64,000 nt of DNA. Origin: JAEXOD01 sp963663265. GTDB lineage: Bacteria; Bacteroidota; Ignavibacteria; Ignavibacteriales; Melioribacteraceae. Below, piece by piece: positions 25,820 to 35,260 of the stretch (position 1 is the stretch's first letter; each line of letters begins with the position of its first letter). Position numbers and translations under genes: made by a program. The stretch covers positions 1,302,001-1,366,000 of the forward strand of contig CAXXXM010000002.1 in NCBI GenBank assembly GCA_963663265.2, read 5' to 3'. Below the pieces are notes generated by a model. The model was not told the origin of the DNA. It ran no database searches and saw only the letters and a list, made by a program, of their open reading frames with translations.

Positions 25820-27853
25820 CTATTTCATCAGCATTAATTTTTTTGAACTTACAAAATCACCTGCTTGTATTTGATATACATACATTCCACTTGCAAATTC
25901 AGACGCATCCCAAACATGTGAATATTTACCTGCCGGCAGTTCTTCATTGCATAAATTTGCAACTTCTTTTCCAAGCACATCATATATTTTTAATGTAACA
26001 AATGCACTTGTAGGAATACCAAAAGCTATAGTTGTACTTGGATTAAAAGGGTTGGGATAATTTTGACTCAGAGTAAAATCATTCGGAATATTTACTTCGT
26101 TTTCTTCAACTGTTGTTAACACATCATTTAATGGGCATTTGTACAGCCCACTATAATCACTACTTATATATAGATAGCCATTATAAGCTCCTATATCAGA
26201 AACCATATCAATTGTTGTTAATTCTGATATGGTAATTAATTCCCAACCATCTTTTTTATATCTATAAAATTTTCCACAGGTTGAACCCAAAAACAAATCC
26301 GCATTATACTTATAAATAGCTGTCCCATTAATAGCATTATCTTTTACCCAGCTACTTCCATTATCTGACGAAATATAAACCCCAGATCCTGTTGCTGCAA
26401 ATAACTTTCCTTTATATTCAACAATATCTACAAAATTTGGCAGTCCAGTCACTTTTATCCAACTTGCACCCAAATTTGTCGATTTAAATGTTTCATTATA
26501 TGTTACTCCAAATAAAATTCCATTAATGCTTATTAGATTGTTCCTTGATCCGGCAGGGATACCATCATCAATAGATTGCCAGGTTTTTCCACTATCACTC
26601 GAACAACAAAAATTATTACTACAAATTCCATATAATTTTTCATTTAAAACAAAAGCTTTTGAAGTCCGTCTATCTGAAATTTTATTCCAGTAGTCATCCA
26701 GCACGGACTTTCTGTATACACCCCAATAGTTTGGGGCATAAATATAGTTTCCGAACTTGAATATTTCATAAGTTTGAACTAATTCCGTATTATAACTGGA
26801 TTGATACCATTCGGAACCTAAACTATCTGACGCACAAATACCCCTTCCAGCAGTTGCTATAAAAACCTTATTTTCATCAAACAACATGTTATAAACTCCA
26901 ACACTTGAAAGCCCATCGCTATAACTTTCCCAAGTTAATCCTAAATCAGTAGTTCTAAATACTCCTCCTCCATTTGTAGCTATGTATAAGATACTATCCC
27001 GAACATACATATCTTCACAAAGCCGAGTTACCATATAAGGATTAAGGTCTATCCAACTCGCTCCATAATCCACTGTTTTAAAAATTCCTCCGGCATATGT
27101 CTGAGCAAATACTGTTTCACCTATTGAAACGAGCTTTGGAACTGAAGTACCGGAAAATATTTCATTGTTCGCACTCACCCAATTTTTACCCTTATCGGAA
27201 GATACAAACACCCCACCATGACCACCAACTAACAATTTATCTAATGATTTGTTGATTGTGTACATTGTCTGTTTCATTGCTTGAGTAACCGGTTTTATCC
27301 AACTATTTCCAAAATCTGTTGAATAATAGAGCCGAGCACTACTATAAACATAATAAACCGAATCATATATCGCTGAAGCCCAGAAATAATTAGATGGAAT
27401 TTCTCTTCCTGTTCGAGACCATGTACGCCCTTTGTCTGTGGACATAAATAACCCTCTACCATAAGTTCCGGCTAATATTATATTATCGTCCCCACTTATT
27501 GACCAGACACTATCTGAAATAACCGACTGTGGTATTTTTTCCCAATTAACCCCGAAATCTGAGGAACGATTTACACCATTACCCATAGTTGAAAAATAAA
27601 TAGTAGAATCTTGAACAAAAGAACTTGTTAGATACGCATGCAACGGTTTGCCAATAGAAATCCATTTTGTAGAATTGGCAGGCATAAATTGACAATCTTC
27701 ATGATCAGTTCCAATAAATAAACCGCACTCATTTCCAGTTATTGTACTATAATATCCCCCCAGTGGACCATCAACTTTAATCCATTGCCCAAACAAGGAC
27801 GAAACCAATATTAACCAGTTCAGGAAAACAAAGATAACCAAAAACCTTTTCAC
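25820..27853 (-). CDS. Secreted propeller-like (BNR/YCF48-type) protein with T9SS tail, copy A
   Basis: 677 residues. Signal peptide 1-22 (KRFLVIFVFLNWLILVSSLF, then GQW). The body has repeating units with S-DxGxxW (SSDFGVNWEKI, STDKGRTWSRT, STDFGNSWIKP, SSDKGKNWVSA), the BNR/Asp-box signature of sialidase- and YCF48-like beta-propellers. The T9SS tail begins at about residue 600 with SQNYPNPFNPSTTIAFGIP and ends KKLMLMK. The start codon is GTG, preceded by TGAGG. Nearly equal in length and flanks to its tandem neighbour. No catalytic residues are obvious, so binding or adhesion at the surface is likelier than enzymatic activity. Confidence 0.87.
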   Translation of the reverse strand: MKRFLVIFVFLNWLILVSSLFGQWIKVDGPLGGYYSTITGNECGLFIGTDHEDCQFMPANSTKWISIGKPLHAYLTSSFVQDSTIYFSTMGNGVNRSSDFGVNWEKIPQSVISDSVWSISGDDNIILAGTYGRGLFMSTDKGRTWSRTGREIPSNYFWASAIYDSVYYVYSSARLYYSTDFGNSWIKPVTQAMKQTMYTINKSLDKLLVGGHGGVFVSSDKGKNWVSANNEIFSGTSVPKLVSIGETVFAQTYAGGIFKTVDYGASWIDLNPYMVTRLCEDMYVRDSILYIATNGGGVFRTTDLGLTWESYSDGLSSVGVYNMLFDENKVFIATAGRGICASDSLGSEWYQSSYNTELVQTYEIFKFGNYIYAPNYWGVYRKSVLDDYWNKISDRRTSKAFVLNEKLYGICSNNFCCSSDSGKTWQSIDDGIPAGSRNNLISINGILFGVTYNETFKSTNLGASWIKVTGLPNFVDIVEYKGKLFAATGSGVYISSDNGSSWVKDNAINGTAIYKYNADLFLGSTCGKFYRYKKDGWELITISELTTIDMVSDIGAYNGYLYISSDYSGLYKCPLNDVLTTVEENEVNIPNDFTLSQNYPNPFNPSTTIAFGIPTSAFVTLKIYDVLGKEVANLCNEELPAGKYSHVWDASEFASGMYVYQIQAGDFVSSKKLMLMK

Positions 27854-27963
27854 AAAAACCTCAATTTAATCCCAAATAAATATTAATATATTAGATTTTT
27901 AGTCTAATAGCAATAAAGTATTAAAATAAAAAGAGGAGATGATTGATTAATAAATTCAGATCT

Positions 27964-28003
27964 AAAAAAAGCCGACTGAAGTTGCTTTTTACTTTCAGTC
28001 GGC
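27964..28003 (-). terminator. Intrinsic terminator of the second propeller gene
   Basis: On the minus strand GCCGACTGAA (28003-27994) pairs perfectly with TTCAGTCGGC (27980-27971) and is followed by seven T. It separates the two paralogues into independent transcription units. Confidence 0.9.
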
Positions 28004-28049
28004 ATTCAATCATTAAAAATTAAAACTTAAAAATTGAGAATTAATTGTC

Positions 28050-30083
28050 CTATTTCATCAACATTAATTTTTTTGAACTTACAAAATCTCCGGCTTTAAT
28101 TTGATACACATACATTCCACTTGCACATTTAGAAGCATCCCAATTTCGAGAATATTTACCTGCCGGCAGTTCTTCATTGCATAAATTTGCGACTTCTTTT
28201 CCAAGCACATCATATATTTTTAATGTAACAAATGCACTTGTAGGAATACTAAAAGCTATAGTTGTACTTGGATTAAAAGGATTAGGATAATTTTGACTCA
28301 GAGTAAAATCATTCGGAATATTCACGTCGTTTTCTTCAACTGTTGTTAACACATCACTTAATGGGCATTTGTACAGCCCACTATATTCGCAACTAAAATA
28401 CAAATAGCCGTTGTAAGCTCCTATATCAGAGACTCTATCAACTGTTGTTAGTTCCGATGTAGTAATTAATTCCCAAGTATTATCTTTATACCTATATACT
28501 CTTCCGCCAGTTGATCCTAAAAACAAATCAGCATTATACTTATAAATAGCTGTTCCATTAATATCATTGTTTTTTACCCAACTATTTCCATTATTTGTTG
28601 AAACATAAACTCCTGTTTCTGTTGCTGCAAATAACTTTCCTTTATACTCAACAATATCTACAAAATTTGGCAGTCCTGTCATTTTTATCCAACTTACCCC
28701 CGAGTTTGCCGATTTAAATGTTTCACTATTAGCTACTCCAAATAAAACTCCATTGATGCTTATAAGATTGATCCTTGATCCAGCAGGGATACTATTATCA
28801 ACAGGTTGCCAAGTTTTGCCACTATCACTTGAACAACAAAAATTGTTACTACAAATTCCAAATAATTTTTCATTTAAAACAAAAGCTTTTGAAGTCCGTC
28901 TATCTGAAATTTTATTCCAACAGTCATCCAGCACGGACTTTCTGTAGACGCCATAAAAGTTTACAGCATAAATATAATTTGCATACTTAAATGTTTCACG
29001 TGCATGAACTAAATCCGTATTATAACTTGATTGATACCATTCGGAACCCGAACTGTCAGAAACGCAAACGCCCCTTCCATGAGTTGTTATAAATATCTTG
29101 TTTTCGTCAAACAACATATTATAAACTCCCACACTTGAAAGCCCTTCGCTATAACTTTCCCAAGTTATCCCTAAATCAGTAGTTCTTAATACTCCTCCTC
29201 CGTTTGTAGCGATGTATAAAACATTGTCTCGCACATACATATCTTTACAAAAACAAGTTATCATATAAGGATTCAAGTCTATCCAACTCGCTCCATAATC
29301 TACTGTTTTATAAATTCCCCCTGCATATGTCTGAGCAAAAACTGTTTCTCCAATTGAAACAATCTTTGGAACTGAAGTACCGGTAAATATTTCATTGTTT
29401 ACACTCACCCAATTTTTACCATTATCCGAAGATACAAATACACCGCCATGCCCACCAACAAACAATTTGTTTGAGGTTTTGTTAATTGTGTACATTGTTT
29501 GTGTCATTGCTTGAGAAACCGGTTTTATCCAACTATTTCCAAAATCTGTTGAATAATAGAGCCGAGCACTACTATAAACATAATAAACCGAATCATATAT
29601 CGCTGAAGCCCAAAAATGACTTGTCGGTATTTCTCTCCCTGTTCGAGTCCATGTACGTCCCTTATCTTTAGACATAAATAAACCCTTACCATATGTTCCA
29701 GCCAATATAACATTATCATCCCCATTTATTGACCAAACGCTATCTGAAATAACCGACTGTGGTATTTTTTCCCAATTAGCCCCAAAATCTGAGGAACGAT
29801 TTACGCCATCACCCATAGTTGAAAAATAAACAGTAGAATCTTGAACAAAAGAACTTGTTAGATATAAATGCCACGGCTTACCAATGGAGATCCATCTTGT
29901 AGAATTGTAAGGCTGATATTGAAAATCCTGTAATTCAACCCCAATAAACATACCGCATTCATTCCCTGTTATAGTATAAACGAAACCACCTAAAGGACCA
30001 TTTACTTTAGTCCACTGTGCATATAACGATGATGTTAATATTAAACAATTTAATAAAACGAAAGCAACCAAAAACCTTTTCAC
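28050..30083 (-). CDS. Secreted propeller-like (BNR/YCF48-type) protein with T9SS tail, copy B
   Basis: 677 residues, the same length as its tandem neighbour and clearly homologous along its whole length, with many substitutions (for example FIGVELQDFQYQPYNST against FIGTDHEDCQFMPANST). It has the same GTG start with TGAGG upstream, the same Asp-box repeats and the same T9SS tail. The ~100 bases upstream are identical in the two genes, so both should be controlled alike. Substitutions look concentrated in predicted loops such as residues 50-60 and 355-380, while strands such as the block around residue 165 are unchanged even in DNA. Surface-exposed or released; ligand unknown. Confidence 0.87.
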   Translation of the reverse strand: MKRFLVAFVLLNCLILTSSLYAQWTKVNGPLGGFVYTITGNECGMFIGVELQDFQYQPYNSTRWISIGKPWHLYLTSSFVQDSTVYFSTMGDGVNRSSDFGANWEKIPQSVISDSVWSINGDDNVILAGTYGKGLFMSKDKGRTWTRTGREIPTSHFWASAIYDSVYYVYSSARLYYSTDFGNSWIKPVSQAMTQTMYTINKTSNKLFVGGHGGVFVSSDNGKNWVSVNNEIFTGTSVPKIVSIGETVFAQTYAGGIYKTVDYGASWIDLNPYMITCFCKDMYVRDNVLYIATNGGGVLRTTDLGITWESYSEGLSSVGVYNMLFDENKIFITTHGRGVCVSDSSGSEWYQSSYNTDLVHARETFKYANYIYAVNFYGVYRKSVLDDCWNKISDRRTSKAFVLNEKLFGICSNNFCCSSDSGKTWQPVDNSIPAGSRINLISINGVLFGVANSETFKSANSGVSWIKMTGLPNFVDIVEYKGKLFAATETGVYVSTNNGNSWVKNNDINGTAIYKYNADLFLGSTGGRVYRYKDNTWELITTSELTTVDRVSDIGAYNGYLYFSCEYSGLYKCPLSDVLTTVEENDVNIPNDFTLSQNYPNPFNPSTTIAFSIPTSAFVTLKIYDVLGKEVANLCNEELPAGKYSRNWDASKCASGMYVYQIKAGDFVSSKKLMLMK

Positions 30084-30184
30084 AAAAACCTCAATTTAAT
30101 CCCAAATAAATATTAATATATTAGATTTTTAGTCTAATAGCAATAAAGTATTAAAATAAAAAGAGGAGTTGATGAGGATTACGT

Positions 30185-30835
30185 TTAATCAATCTTATAA
30201 ATATAATTGGGGAATTTAATTATTTCGCCGGTATAACCACCAACAAAATCAGTTTCTTGGTCGCCAATGCAGGCAATAATATTATACCCATTTAGACTTA
30301 AATTTTTTCTGTGATTTGCTTTAAATTGAGGGGAGGATATTTTTAATTCTTCTTCACTTCTGCATATTAAAGTGTCAAATTTTTCAAAACCTTGATTAAC
30401 CAGATTTTTATAAGTCGCATCGCATGAATACCAATATCTGCCCGTTAAAAATATAACTTTGGCACCTTTAAACACAAAAAAATCGTACAGTTTTTTTGCG
30501 GGAATAATTTTTTTAGCTTCAGCTTTATCCAACCAATTATTCCATAAATTATGTTCGTAACCGTAATCAATTGATTTGATATAATCAAAATTTGAAAGTA
30601 CGGTTTCATCAACATCAAAAACAACAGCATCGTTAGGTTTTAATTCAACTGAATTATACTTTTGAATAACATCTTCAACAATACTATTCATTTCGTTTAT
30701 ATATTGCCCATCTTCATAATATTTACGAACATTATTTTTTGCATCTGTTAAATTAACAATACTGCCTGATGAGCAGGCAGCTATTGATATAAAAAGAATT
30801 ACAAACAATATATTTTTAAAAATACTTTTTGTCAT
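30185..30835 (-). CDS. HAD-family acid phosphatase lipoprotein (class B/e(P4)-like)
   Basis: 216 residues. N-terminal lipoprotein signal with Cys21 in SIAACSSG. The HAD nucleophile motif is VVFDVDETVLSN, the second block is VIFLTGRYWYSCDATYKNL, and the last motif is IIACIGDQETDFVGGYTG. This matches the HAD IIIB acid phosphatases (HI e(P4), plant VSP/class B relatives) that dephosphorylate nucleotides or other phosphomonoesters outside the inner membrane. It starts 3 bases after hslU, so it is the last gene of the rpoN-hslVU operon; a functional link to proteolysis is not evident. Confidence 0.87.
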   Translation of the reverse strand: MTKSIFKNILFVILFISIAACSSGSIVNLTDAKNNVRKYYEDGQYINEMNSIVEDVIQKYNSVELKPNDAVVFDVDETVLSNFDYIKSIDYGYEHNLWNNWLDKAEAKKIIPAKKLYDFFVFKGAKVIFLTGRYWYSCDATYKNLVNQGFEKFDTLICRSEEELKISSPQFKANHRKNLSLNGYNIIACIGDQETDFVGGYTGEIIKFPNYIYKID

Positions 30836-30838
30836 AAA

Positions 30839-32209
30839 TTATAAAATATATTTACTCAAATCTCTATTTTTAACAATTTTGTTTAATTTATCGTCAACAT
30901 ATTTACCGGTAATAACAATTTCATTTTCAGGCATTTTATCAGGTACATCAAATAAAATATCATCAAGTAAAGTTGTTAAAATGGTATGCAAACGGCGTGC
31001 TCCAATATTTTCAACTTGTTCGTTTACAACTGCGGCAATTTTTGCAATTTCCAAAATACTATCTTCATCAAATTTAATTTTAACATTTTCAGTTTCAAGT
31101 AAAGCAGTATATTGTTTTAATAAGGCATTTTGAGGGAAAGTTAATATTTTAACAAAATCCTCCTCAGTTAAACTTTTTAATTCCACACGTATCGGAAAAC
31201 GTCCTTGCAGCTCGGGAATTAAATCGGAAGGTTTTGCAATATGAAATGCACCGGAAGCAATAAATAGAATATGATCTGTTTTAACAACACCATATTTTGT
31301 ATTAACCGACGAACCTTCAACAATTGGAAGTAAATCACGCTGCACCCCTTCGCGGCTTACATCAGGACCATTCCCTTTGCTGGAACTTGCAATTTTATCA
31401 ATTTCGTCAATAAATACAATACCGGAATTTTGCACTCTATAAACAGCTTCTTTTTGTACGCTTTCCATATCAATAAGTTTTTGCAGCTCTTCTTGAATTA
31501 AAATTTGACGTGCTTCTTTTATTTTAGCTTTTCTTTTTTTCTTCTTTTTGGGCATCATACTGCTTACAATTTCTTGTATATTAATACCCATATCATCCAT
31601 TCCGAAAGGACCAAGCACTTGCATACCACCGGGTGCTGAAACAGCATCAAACTCAATTATGCGTTCGTCCATTTCTCCCTTTTTCAATTTTTCACGCATC
31701 CATTCACGCGTTTTTTCATTCTGTACAGCTTCAGCATTTCCATTATCTTCTTCGCTTCCGGCTTTACGTACAGGTGGAATCAATAAATCTAATAATTTTT
31801 CTTCTGCAAGTTCTTCAGCTTTTTGTTGTACGTCAATAGCTTGTTCAGAACGTACAATATTAATTGCCAACTCAACTAAATCACGAATCATTGATTCAAC
31901 ATCGCGTCCAACATAACCAACTTCAGTAAACTTTGATGCTTCAACTTTAATAAAAGGGGCACCGGAAAGCTTAGCAAGTCTTCTTGCAATTTCAGTTTTA
32001 CCAACACCGGTAGGACCAATTAGTATTATGTTGTTTGGCATAATTTCATCACGCATTTTTTCATCAACCTGCTGTCTACGCCATCTATTTCTTAAAGCAA
32101 TAGCAACAGCACGTTTAGCGTCGTTTTGACCAATTATGTAACTATCTAACTCTTTTACAATGGATACAGGAGTTAAATTTTTCATTGTATCTTCTTTTAA
32201 TTTTTTCAT
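30839..32209 (-). CDS. hslU: HslU, ATPase subunit of the HslVU protease
   Basis: 456 residues, family length. AAA+ unfoldase that feeds substrates to HslV. The N-terminal block is LTPVSIVKELDSYIIGQNDAKRAVAIALRNRWRR, Walker A is GPTGVGKT (65-72), the pore loop is in EVGYVGRDVESMIRDL, the I-domain spans about 110-240, Walker B is GIVFIDEIDKI, and the sensor and C-terminal NIGARRLHTILTTLLDD are present, ending LSKYIL for docking into HslV. A second in-frame ATG at residue 9 could be the true start; both are compatible. It begins 13 bases after hslV. Confidence 0.96.
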   Translation of the reverse strand: MKKLKEDTMKNLTPVSIVKELDSYIIGQNDAKRAVAIALRNRWRRQQVDEKMRDEIMPNNIILIGPTGVGKTEIARRLAKLSGAPFIKVEASKFTEVGYVGRDVESMIRDLVELAINIVRSEQAIDVQQKAEELAEEKLLDLLIPPVRKAGSEEDNGNAEAVQNEKTREWMREKLKKGEMDERIIEFDAVSAPGGMQVLGPFGMDDMGINIQEIVSSMMPKKKKKRKAKIKEARQILIQEELQKLIDMESVQKEAVYRVQNSGIVFIDEIDKIASSSKGNGPDVSREGVQRDLLPIVEGSSVNTKYGVVKTDHILFIASGAFHIAKPSDLIPELQGRFPIRVELKSLTEEDFVKILTFPQNALLKQYTALLETENVKIKFDEDSILEIAKIAAVVNEQVENIGARRLHTILTTLLDDILFDVPDKMPENEIVITGKYVDDKLNKIVKNRDLSKYIL

Positions 32210-32222
32210 TTTAATCCCTTAA

Positions 32223-32765
32223 TTATTTCTGTATAACTTCAGAAACAATTTTATCGTTAGTATAAATACAGATATCAGCAGCAGTTTTTAATGCTTCTTT
32301 AACAATTTCTTGAGCCGGTAAATTGCTGTATTTCACAAGCATTTTAGCAGCAGCAAGAGCATACATTCCACCCGACCCAATAGCAATAATTTTGTCATCG
32401 GGTTCAATAACATCGCCGGTACCCGAAACAATAAAAGCACTATCTTCGGAAATTATAGCAAGCATAGCTTCTAATTTTCTTAAATACTTATCAGTACGCC
32501 AATCAGTTGCCAATTCAACAACAGCTCTATTAACGTTACCTCTATATTGTTCAAGTTTCTCTTCAAACTTACCTAATAAAGTAAAAGCATCGGCAGCAGC
32601 ACCCGCAAAACCACACAATACTTTACCATTATATAATTTTCTAATTTTCATTGAATTATGTTTAACAACGGTATTACCAAGTGTTACTTGACCATCTCCG
32701 CCAATTGCGGCTTCACCATTGTGTATTAATCCAATAATCGTTGTGGATCTTATTTTTTCTTGCAA
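32223..32765 (-). CDS. hslV: HslV, peptidase subunit of the HslVU protease
   Basis: 180 residues. Proteasome-beta-like threonine peptidase. RSTTIIGL supplies the catalytic N-terminal Thr. Compared with the usual M-TT start, there is a seven-residue leader, MQEKIRS, so maturation must remove it to expose Thr8. Next come AAIGGDGQVTLGNTVVKHN, the conserved VLCGFAGAAADAFTLL, and the C-terminal GSGGMYALAAAKML. The genes are in the normal order hslV-hslU. It starts 15 bases after the parvulin gene, in the rpoN operon. Confidence 0.96.
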   Translation of the reverse strand: MQEKIRSTTIIGLIHNGEAAIGGDGQVTLGNTVVKHNSMKIRKLYNGKVLCGFAGAAADAFTLLGKFEEKLEQYRGNVNRAVVELATDWRTDKYLRKLEAMLAIISEDSAFIVSGTGDVIEPDDKIIAIGSGGMYALAAAKMLVKYSNLPAQEIVKEALKTAADICIYTNDKIVSEVIQK

Positions 32766-32780
32766 AACTTTCTCTCCTAA

Positions 32781-34622
32781 TTATGGCAATGAATCTTCAT
32801 CTTTTTGCCATGCCTCAACCCAATCAGCAAACATTGGATCTATTGGTACGGCTAAAATTCTTCCTCCAAACCCCATAAACCGATAAACAAGCATATTTAA
32901 GTTTACAGCATCTAATTTATGCAAAGTACTTTCATTAACTTTAACACCATATTTTTTGGCTAACTCTACTGTTTTATCTACCATTTGTTTATGAAGTTTA
33001 TCAGTACGTGCTATTCCTCTTAATGAATCTTTAATTTCTTCAAAAGGTTTTATCGCTTGTTTTTCAGGTTCTTTTTTATCTATTAATTTAAATATTGAAT
33101 AACCATCCGGTACTTTTATAGGACCATAAACTTCGCCAATATTCATATTAGCTGCAACTTGTCCTATTTCACCAAATAAATTTGCATTAAAATATCCAAA
33201 TTCGCCACCATTATCTTTTGTTAATTGTCTTTTTGAATATTTTTTGGCTAAATCTCTGAATTCAACCCCTTTATCAATTGCTTTCATTACTGAATCAATA
33301 TCATCTAAATTATCAGTTAGTATTTCTAAAATATTAACCATTATTGAAGTAGACATTCTTTCTTTGTTATTTTCGTAATAATCTTTTAATTCGTCTTCAC
33401 TTAGTTTAGTATCTTCAATAAATTTATTTTTAACCATTTTTGCCAAATAGTTTTCTTTCCACATATTGGTAGACGCTTGAACGTCAGGAAGGTTCTGTAA
33501 ACCTTCTTTATATCCCTGTCTTGCCAACAATTCGTTTTCAATAAATCTTTTTACCCTGCTTTGCATTTGAGATCTTATAGTATCTGCATTTGCTGAAAGG
33601 GCTTCAAATCCTTCATAAAAGAACTCTCTTAAAAATTGAAATACAGTAACCGGTTCTGTTTCAAACTGAATGAAATTCATCTTTAGTGTATCGGGTGTTA
33701 ATTTATTTTCAATAACAGCAAAATCATCGGCTGTTAATACAATTTTTACACCTGCTTGTATGCTATCTTTATCTTTTCTATTTTGCAGCACATCAATCAA
33801 TCTATCACATATACTCCAAAAAAGATAACCATTGGTTTCAACTTTTTTACCGACAAAAAACTTATTAAAGTATTCGTTATAAACTTTATCTAAAGCCCTA
33901 TCTGTAACTAAATCTTTTGCATCGCGTAATGCCTTTTGAAAAGCTTGTGAATCCTTGAAATCCACAAAAGCTGAACTTGTTAATCTAAAAATATACCATT
34001 CATCATTATAATCTACCGGTTGAGTATACCCACCCAGAGGAAGAGAGTATAAAGAATCCTCAATATCTTCTCGCATTGCACCAAAGTTTACTTCAATTGG
34101 AGCATTTTGATATTTAATATCAATACGTTTGTTCAATAATGTATCAAAAGGAATTCCACTTTTTAGTTGTGCATAAAGTTGGTTAATCTCATTTTTATCT
34201 CTTGAAAAAATAAAATTAACATATAAAGTTCTTCTTACTTTTTCATAGGCAAATTTAACTTTATTTTCATCAACCTTAGCTTTGTTTTTAATTTCTCTTT
34301 GATACAACGCATCTCTAACATACATTTTTTCCAAAGCTTTATAGGTATATTTCATTACATCGCTGCTATCATAACCCAATTCTTCTGCATATAAAGCCCA
34401 AAGCTTTTCAGCTATTATTGTATAAAACTCTCTGTTTCTAAATAAAGCCTCATCTTTCTGCTTACCGGCATTAACTTGAGGAATTAATTCATACCTTTGA
34501 ACAAATTCATCTACCATAAAATTTTTATTACCAATAGTTGCTAACACCTTATTATTTTCTTGAGCAAATAAAATTCCAGCAAAAAACACAAACCCAGTTA
34601 TCAAATACATTCTAATCTTCAT
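32781..34622 (-). CDS. Periplasmic parvulin-type peptidyl-prolyl isomerase (SurA/PpiD-like)
   Basis: 613 residues. Signal peptide (MYLITGFVFFAGILFAQ), a long N-terminal helical chaperone region with SurA_N-like elements (IGNKNFMVDEFVQRYE), and a parvulin domain near residues 430-540 (LSEDELKDYYENNKERM, then FRDLAKKYSKRQ.., DNGGEFGYF, GEVYGPIKVPDGYSIFKL). An earlier segment around 110-215 may be a degenerate second parvulin unit. It probably assists outer-membrane protein folding. I prefer the ATG at 34622; a GTG overlapping the upstream stop codon (34628) is the alternative. Confidence 0.85.
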   Translation of the reverse strand: MKIRMYLITGFVFFAGILFAQENNKVLATIGNKNFMVDEFVQRYELIPQVNAGKQKDEALFRNREFYTIIAEKLWALYAEELGYDSSDVMKYTYKALEKMYVRDALYQREIKNKAKVDENKVKFAYEKVRRTLYVNFIFSRDKNEINQLYAQLKSGIPFDTLLNKRIDIKYQNAPIEVNFGAMREDIEDSLYSLPLGGYTQPVDYNDEWYIFRLTSSAFVDFKDSQAFQKALRDAKDLVTDRALDKVYNEYFNKFFVGKKVETNGYLFWSICDRLIDVLQNRKDKDSIQAGVKIVLTADDFAVIENKLTPDTLKMNFIQFETEPVTVFQFLREFFYEGFEALSANADTIRSQMQSRVKRFIENELLARQGYKEGLQNLPDVQASTNMWKENYLAKMVKNKFIEDTKLSEDELKDYYENNKERMSTSIMVNILEILTDNLDDIDSVMKAIDKGVEFRDLAKKYSKRQLTKDNGGEFGYFNANLFGEIGQVAANMNIGEVYGPIKVPDGYSIFKLIDKKEPEKQAIKPFEEIKDSLRGIARTDKLHKQMVDKTVELAKKYGVKVNESTLHKLDAVNLNMLVYRFMGFGGRILAVPIDPMFADWVEAWQKDEDSLP

Positions 34623-34627
34623 ATACA

Positions 34628-35260
34628 CTATTTCTTTTTGTTAGTAAATTTAAAGGGGAAAATTCCCGGTACATTCTTTTTATATTGCAAATACTCATCG
34701 CCAAAAATTTTAACAAGTTTTTTCTCTTCATAATAAGCTCCCACAAAAAAGTAAACCGTAATACAAAGAAATAAAACAAAATAAAATAATTCCATATAAG
34801 GTCTTAAACCTAAAAACAATATCGAGAACAAATAAATAGGATGACGAACAAAACCAAATATTCCCGTCTTTCTTAGTTCCATTTTTTCATCCAACTGTTT
34901 TACATCGTAATTGTTAGTTAAATAACGTTTAATTTGATTAATTCCTAAAAATTCTTTCCCGTTAATTTTAAAGGCTGTATAGATTAAACCATATAAACTT
35001 GCATACTGCAAAATTAAAATAATAATATCGTATGGAAATTGTAAGTCATAAATCAGTAAATCGGGTTTTGGCATAACAACCATAACCGCAGCCAATAAAA
35101 TAATAGAAAATATATTATAGAAAATTCTATATAATCCTATTTTTTCACCAATTGAAAGTGCTAATTGTTCCTTAAATTTTAAAGAGGCAAGAAAAGAATG
35201 AACAAACCCAAATATTGCAAAAAGCAATACTATAATAAATATATCTAAAACAATCATCAT
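34628..35260 (-). CDS. Integral membrane methyltransferase-like protein (ICMT/NnrU family)
   Basis: 210 residues with about five to six transmembrane helices (LDIFIIVLLFAIFGFVHSFL; FYNIFSIILLAAVMVVM; IIILILQYASLYGLIYTAF; PYMELFYFVLFLCITVYFFV). The motif RHPIYLFSILFLG and the later YYEEKKLVKIFGDEYLQYKKNVP match the isoprenylcysteine carboxyl methyltransferase/NnrU/PEMT superfamily. Substrate unknown; membrane lipid or prenyl methylation is possible. The start overlaps the rpoN stop by four bases (ATGA), so translation is coupled. Confidence 0.82.
   Translation of the reverse strand: MMIVLDIFIIVLLFAIFGFVHSFLASLKFKEQLALSIGEKIGLYRIFYNIFSIILLAAVMVVMPKPDLLIYDLQFPYDIIILILQYASLYGLIYTAFKINGKEFLGINQIKRYLTNNYDVKQLDEKMELRKTGIFGFVRHPIYLFSILFLGLRPYMELFYFVLFLCITVYFFVGAYYEEKKLVKIFGDEYLQYKKNVPGIFPFKFTNKKK

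Larger units (their letters stand above)
25771..30168 (-). repeat. Tandem 2.17-kb gene duplication, constant offset 2,230 bp
   Basis: Segment 25771-27938 is repeated at 28001-30168. The offset is exactly 2,230 at the 3' flank (GGCATTCAAT at 25771 and 28001), inside the genes (27301 and 29531) and in the 5' flank (27841 and 30071), so there is no net insertion or deletion. Both flanks and some internal blocks are identical for ~80-100 bases, while other coding stretches differ at many positions. Confidence 0.92.
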
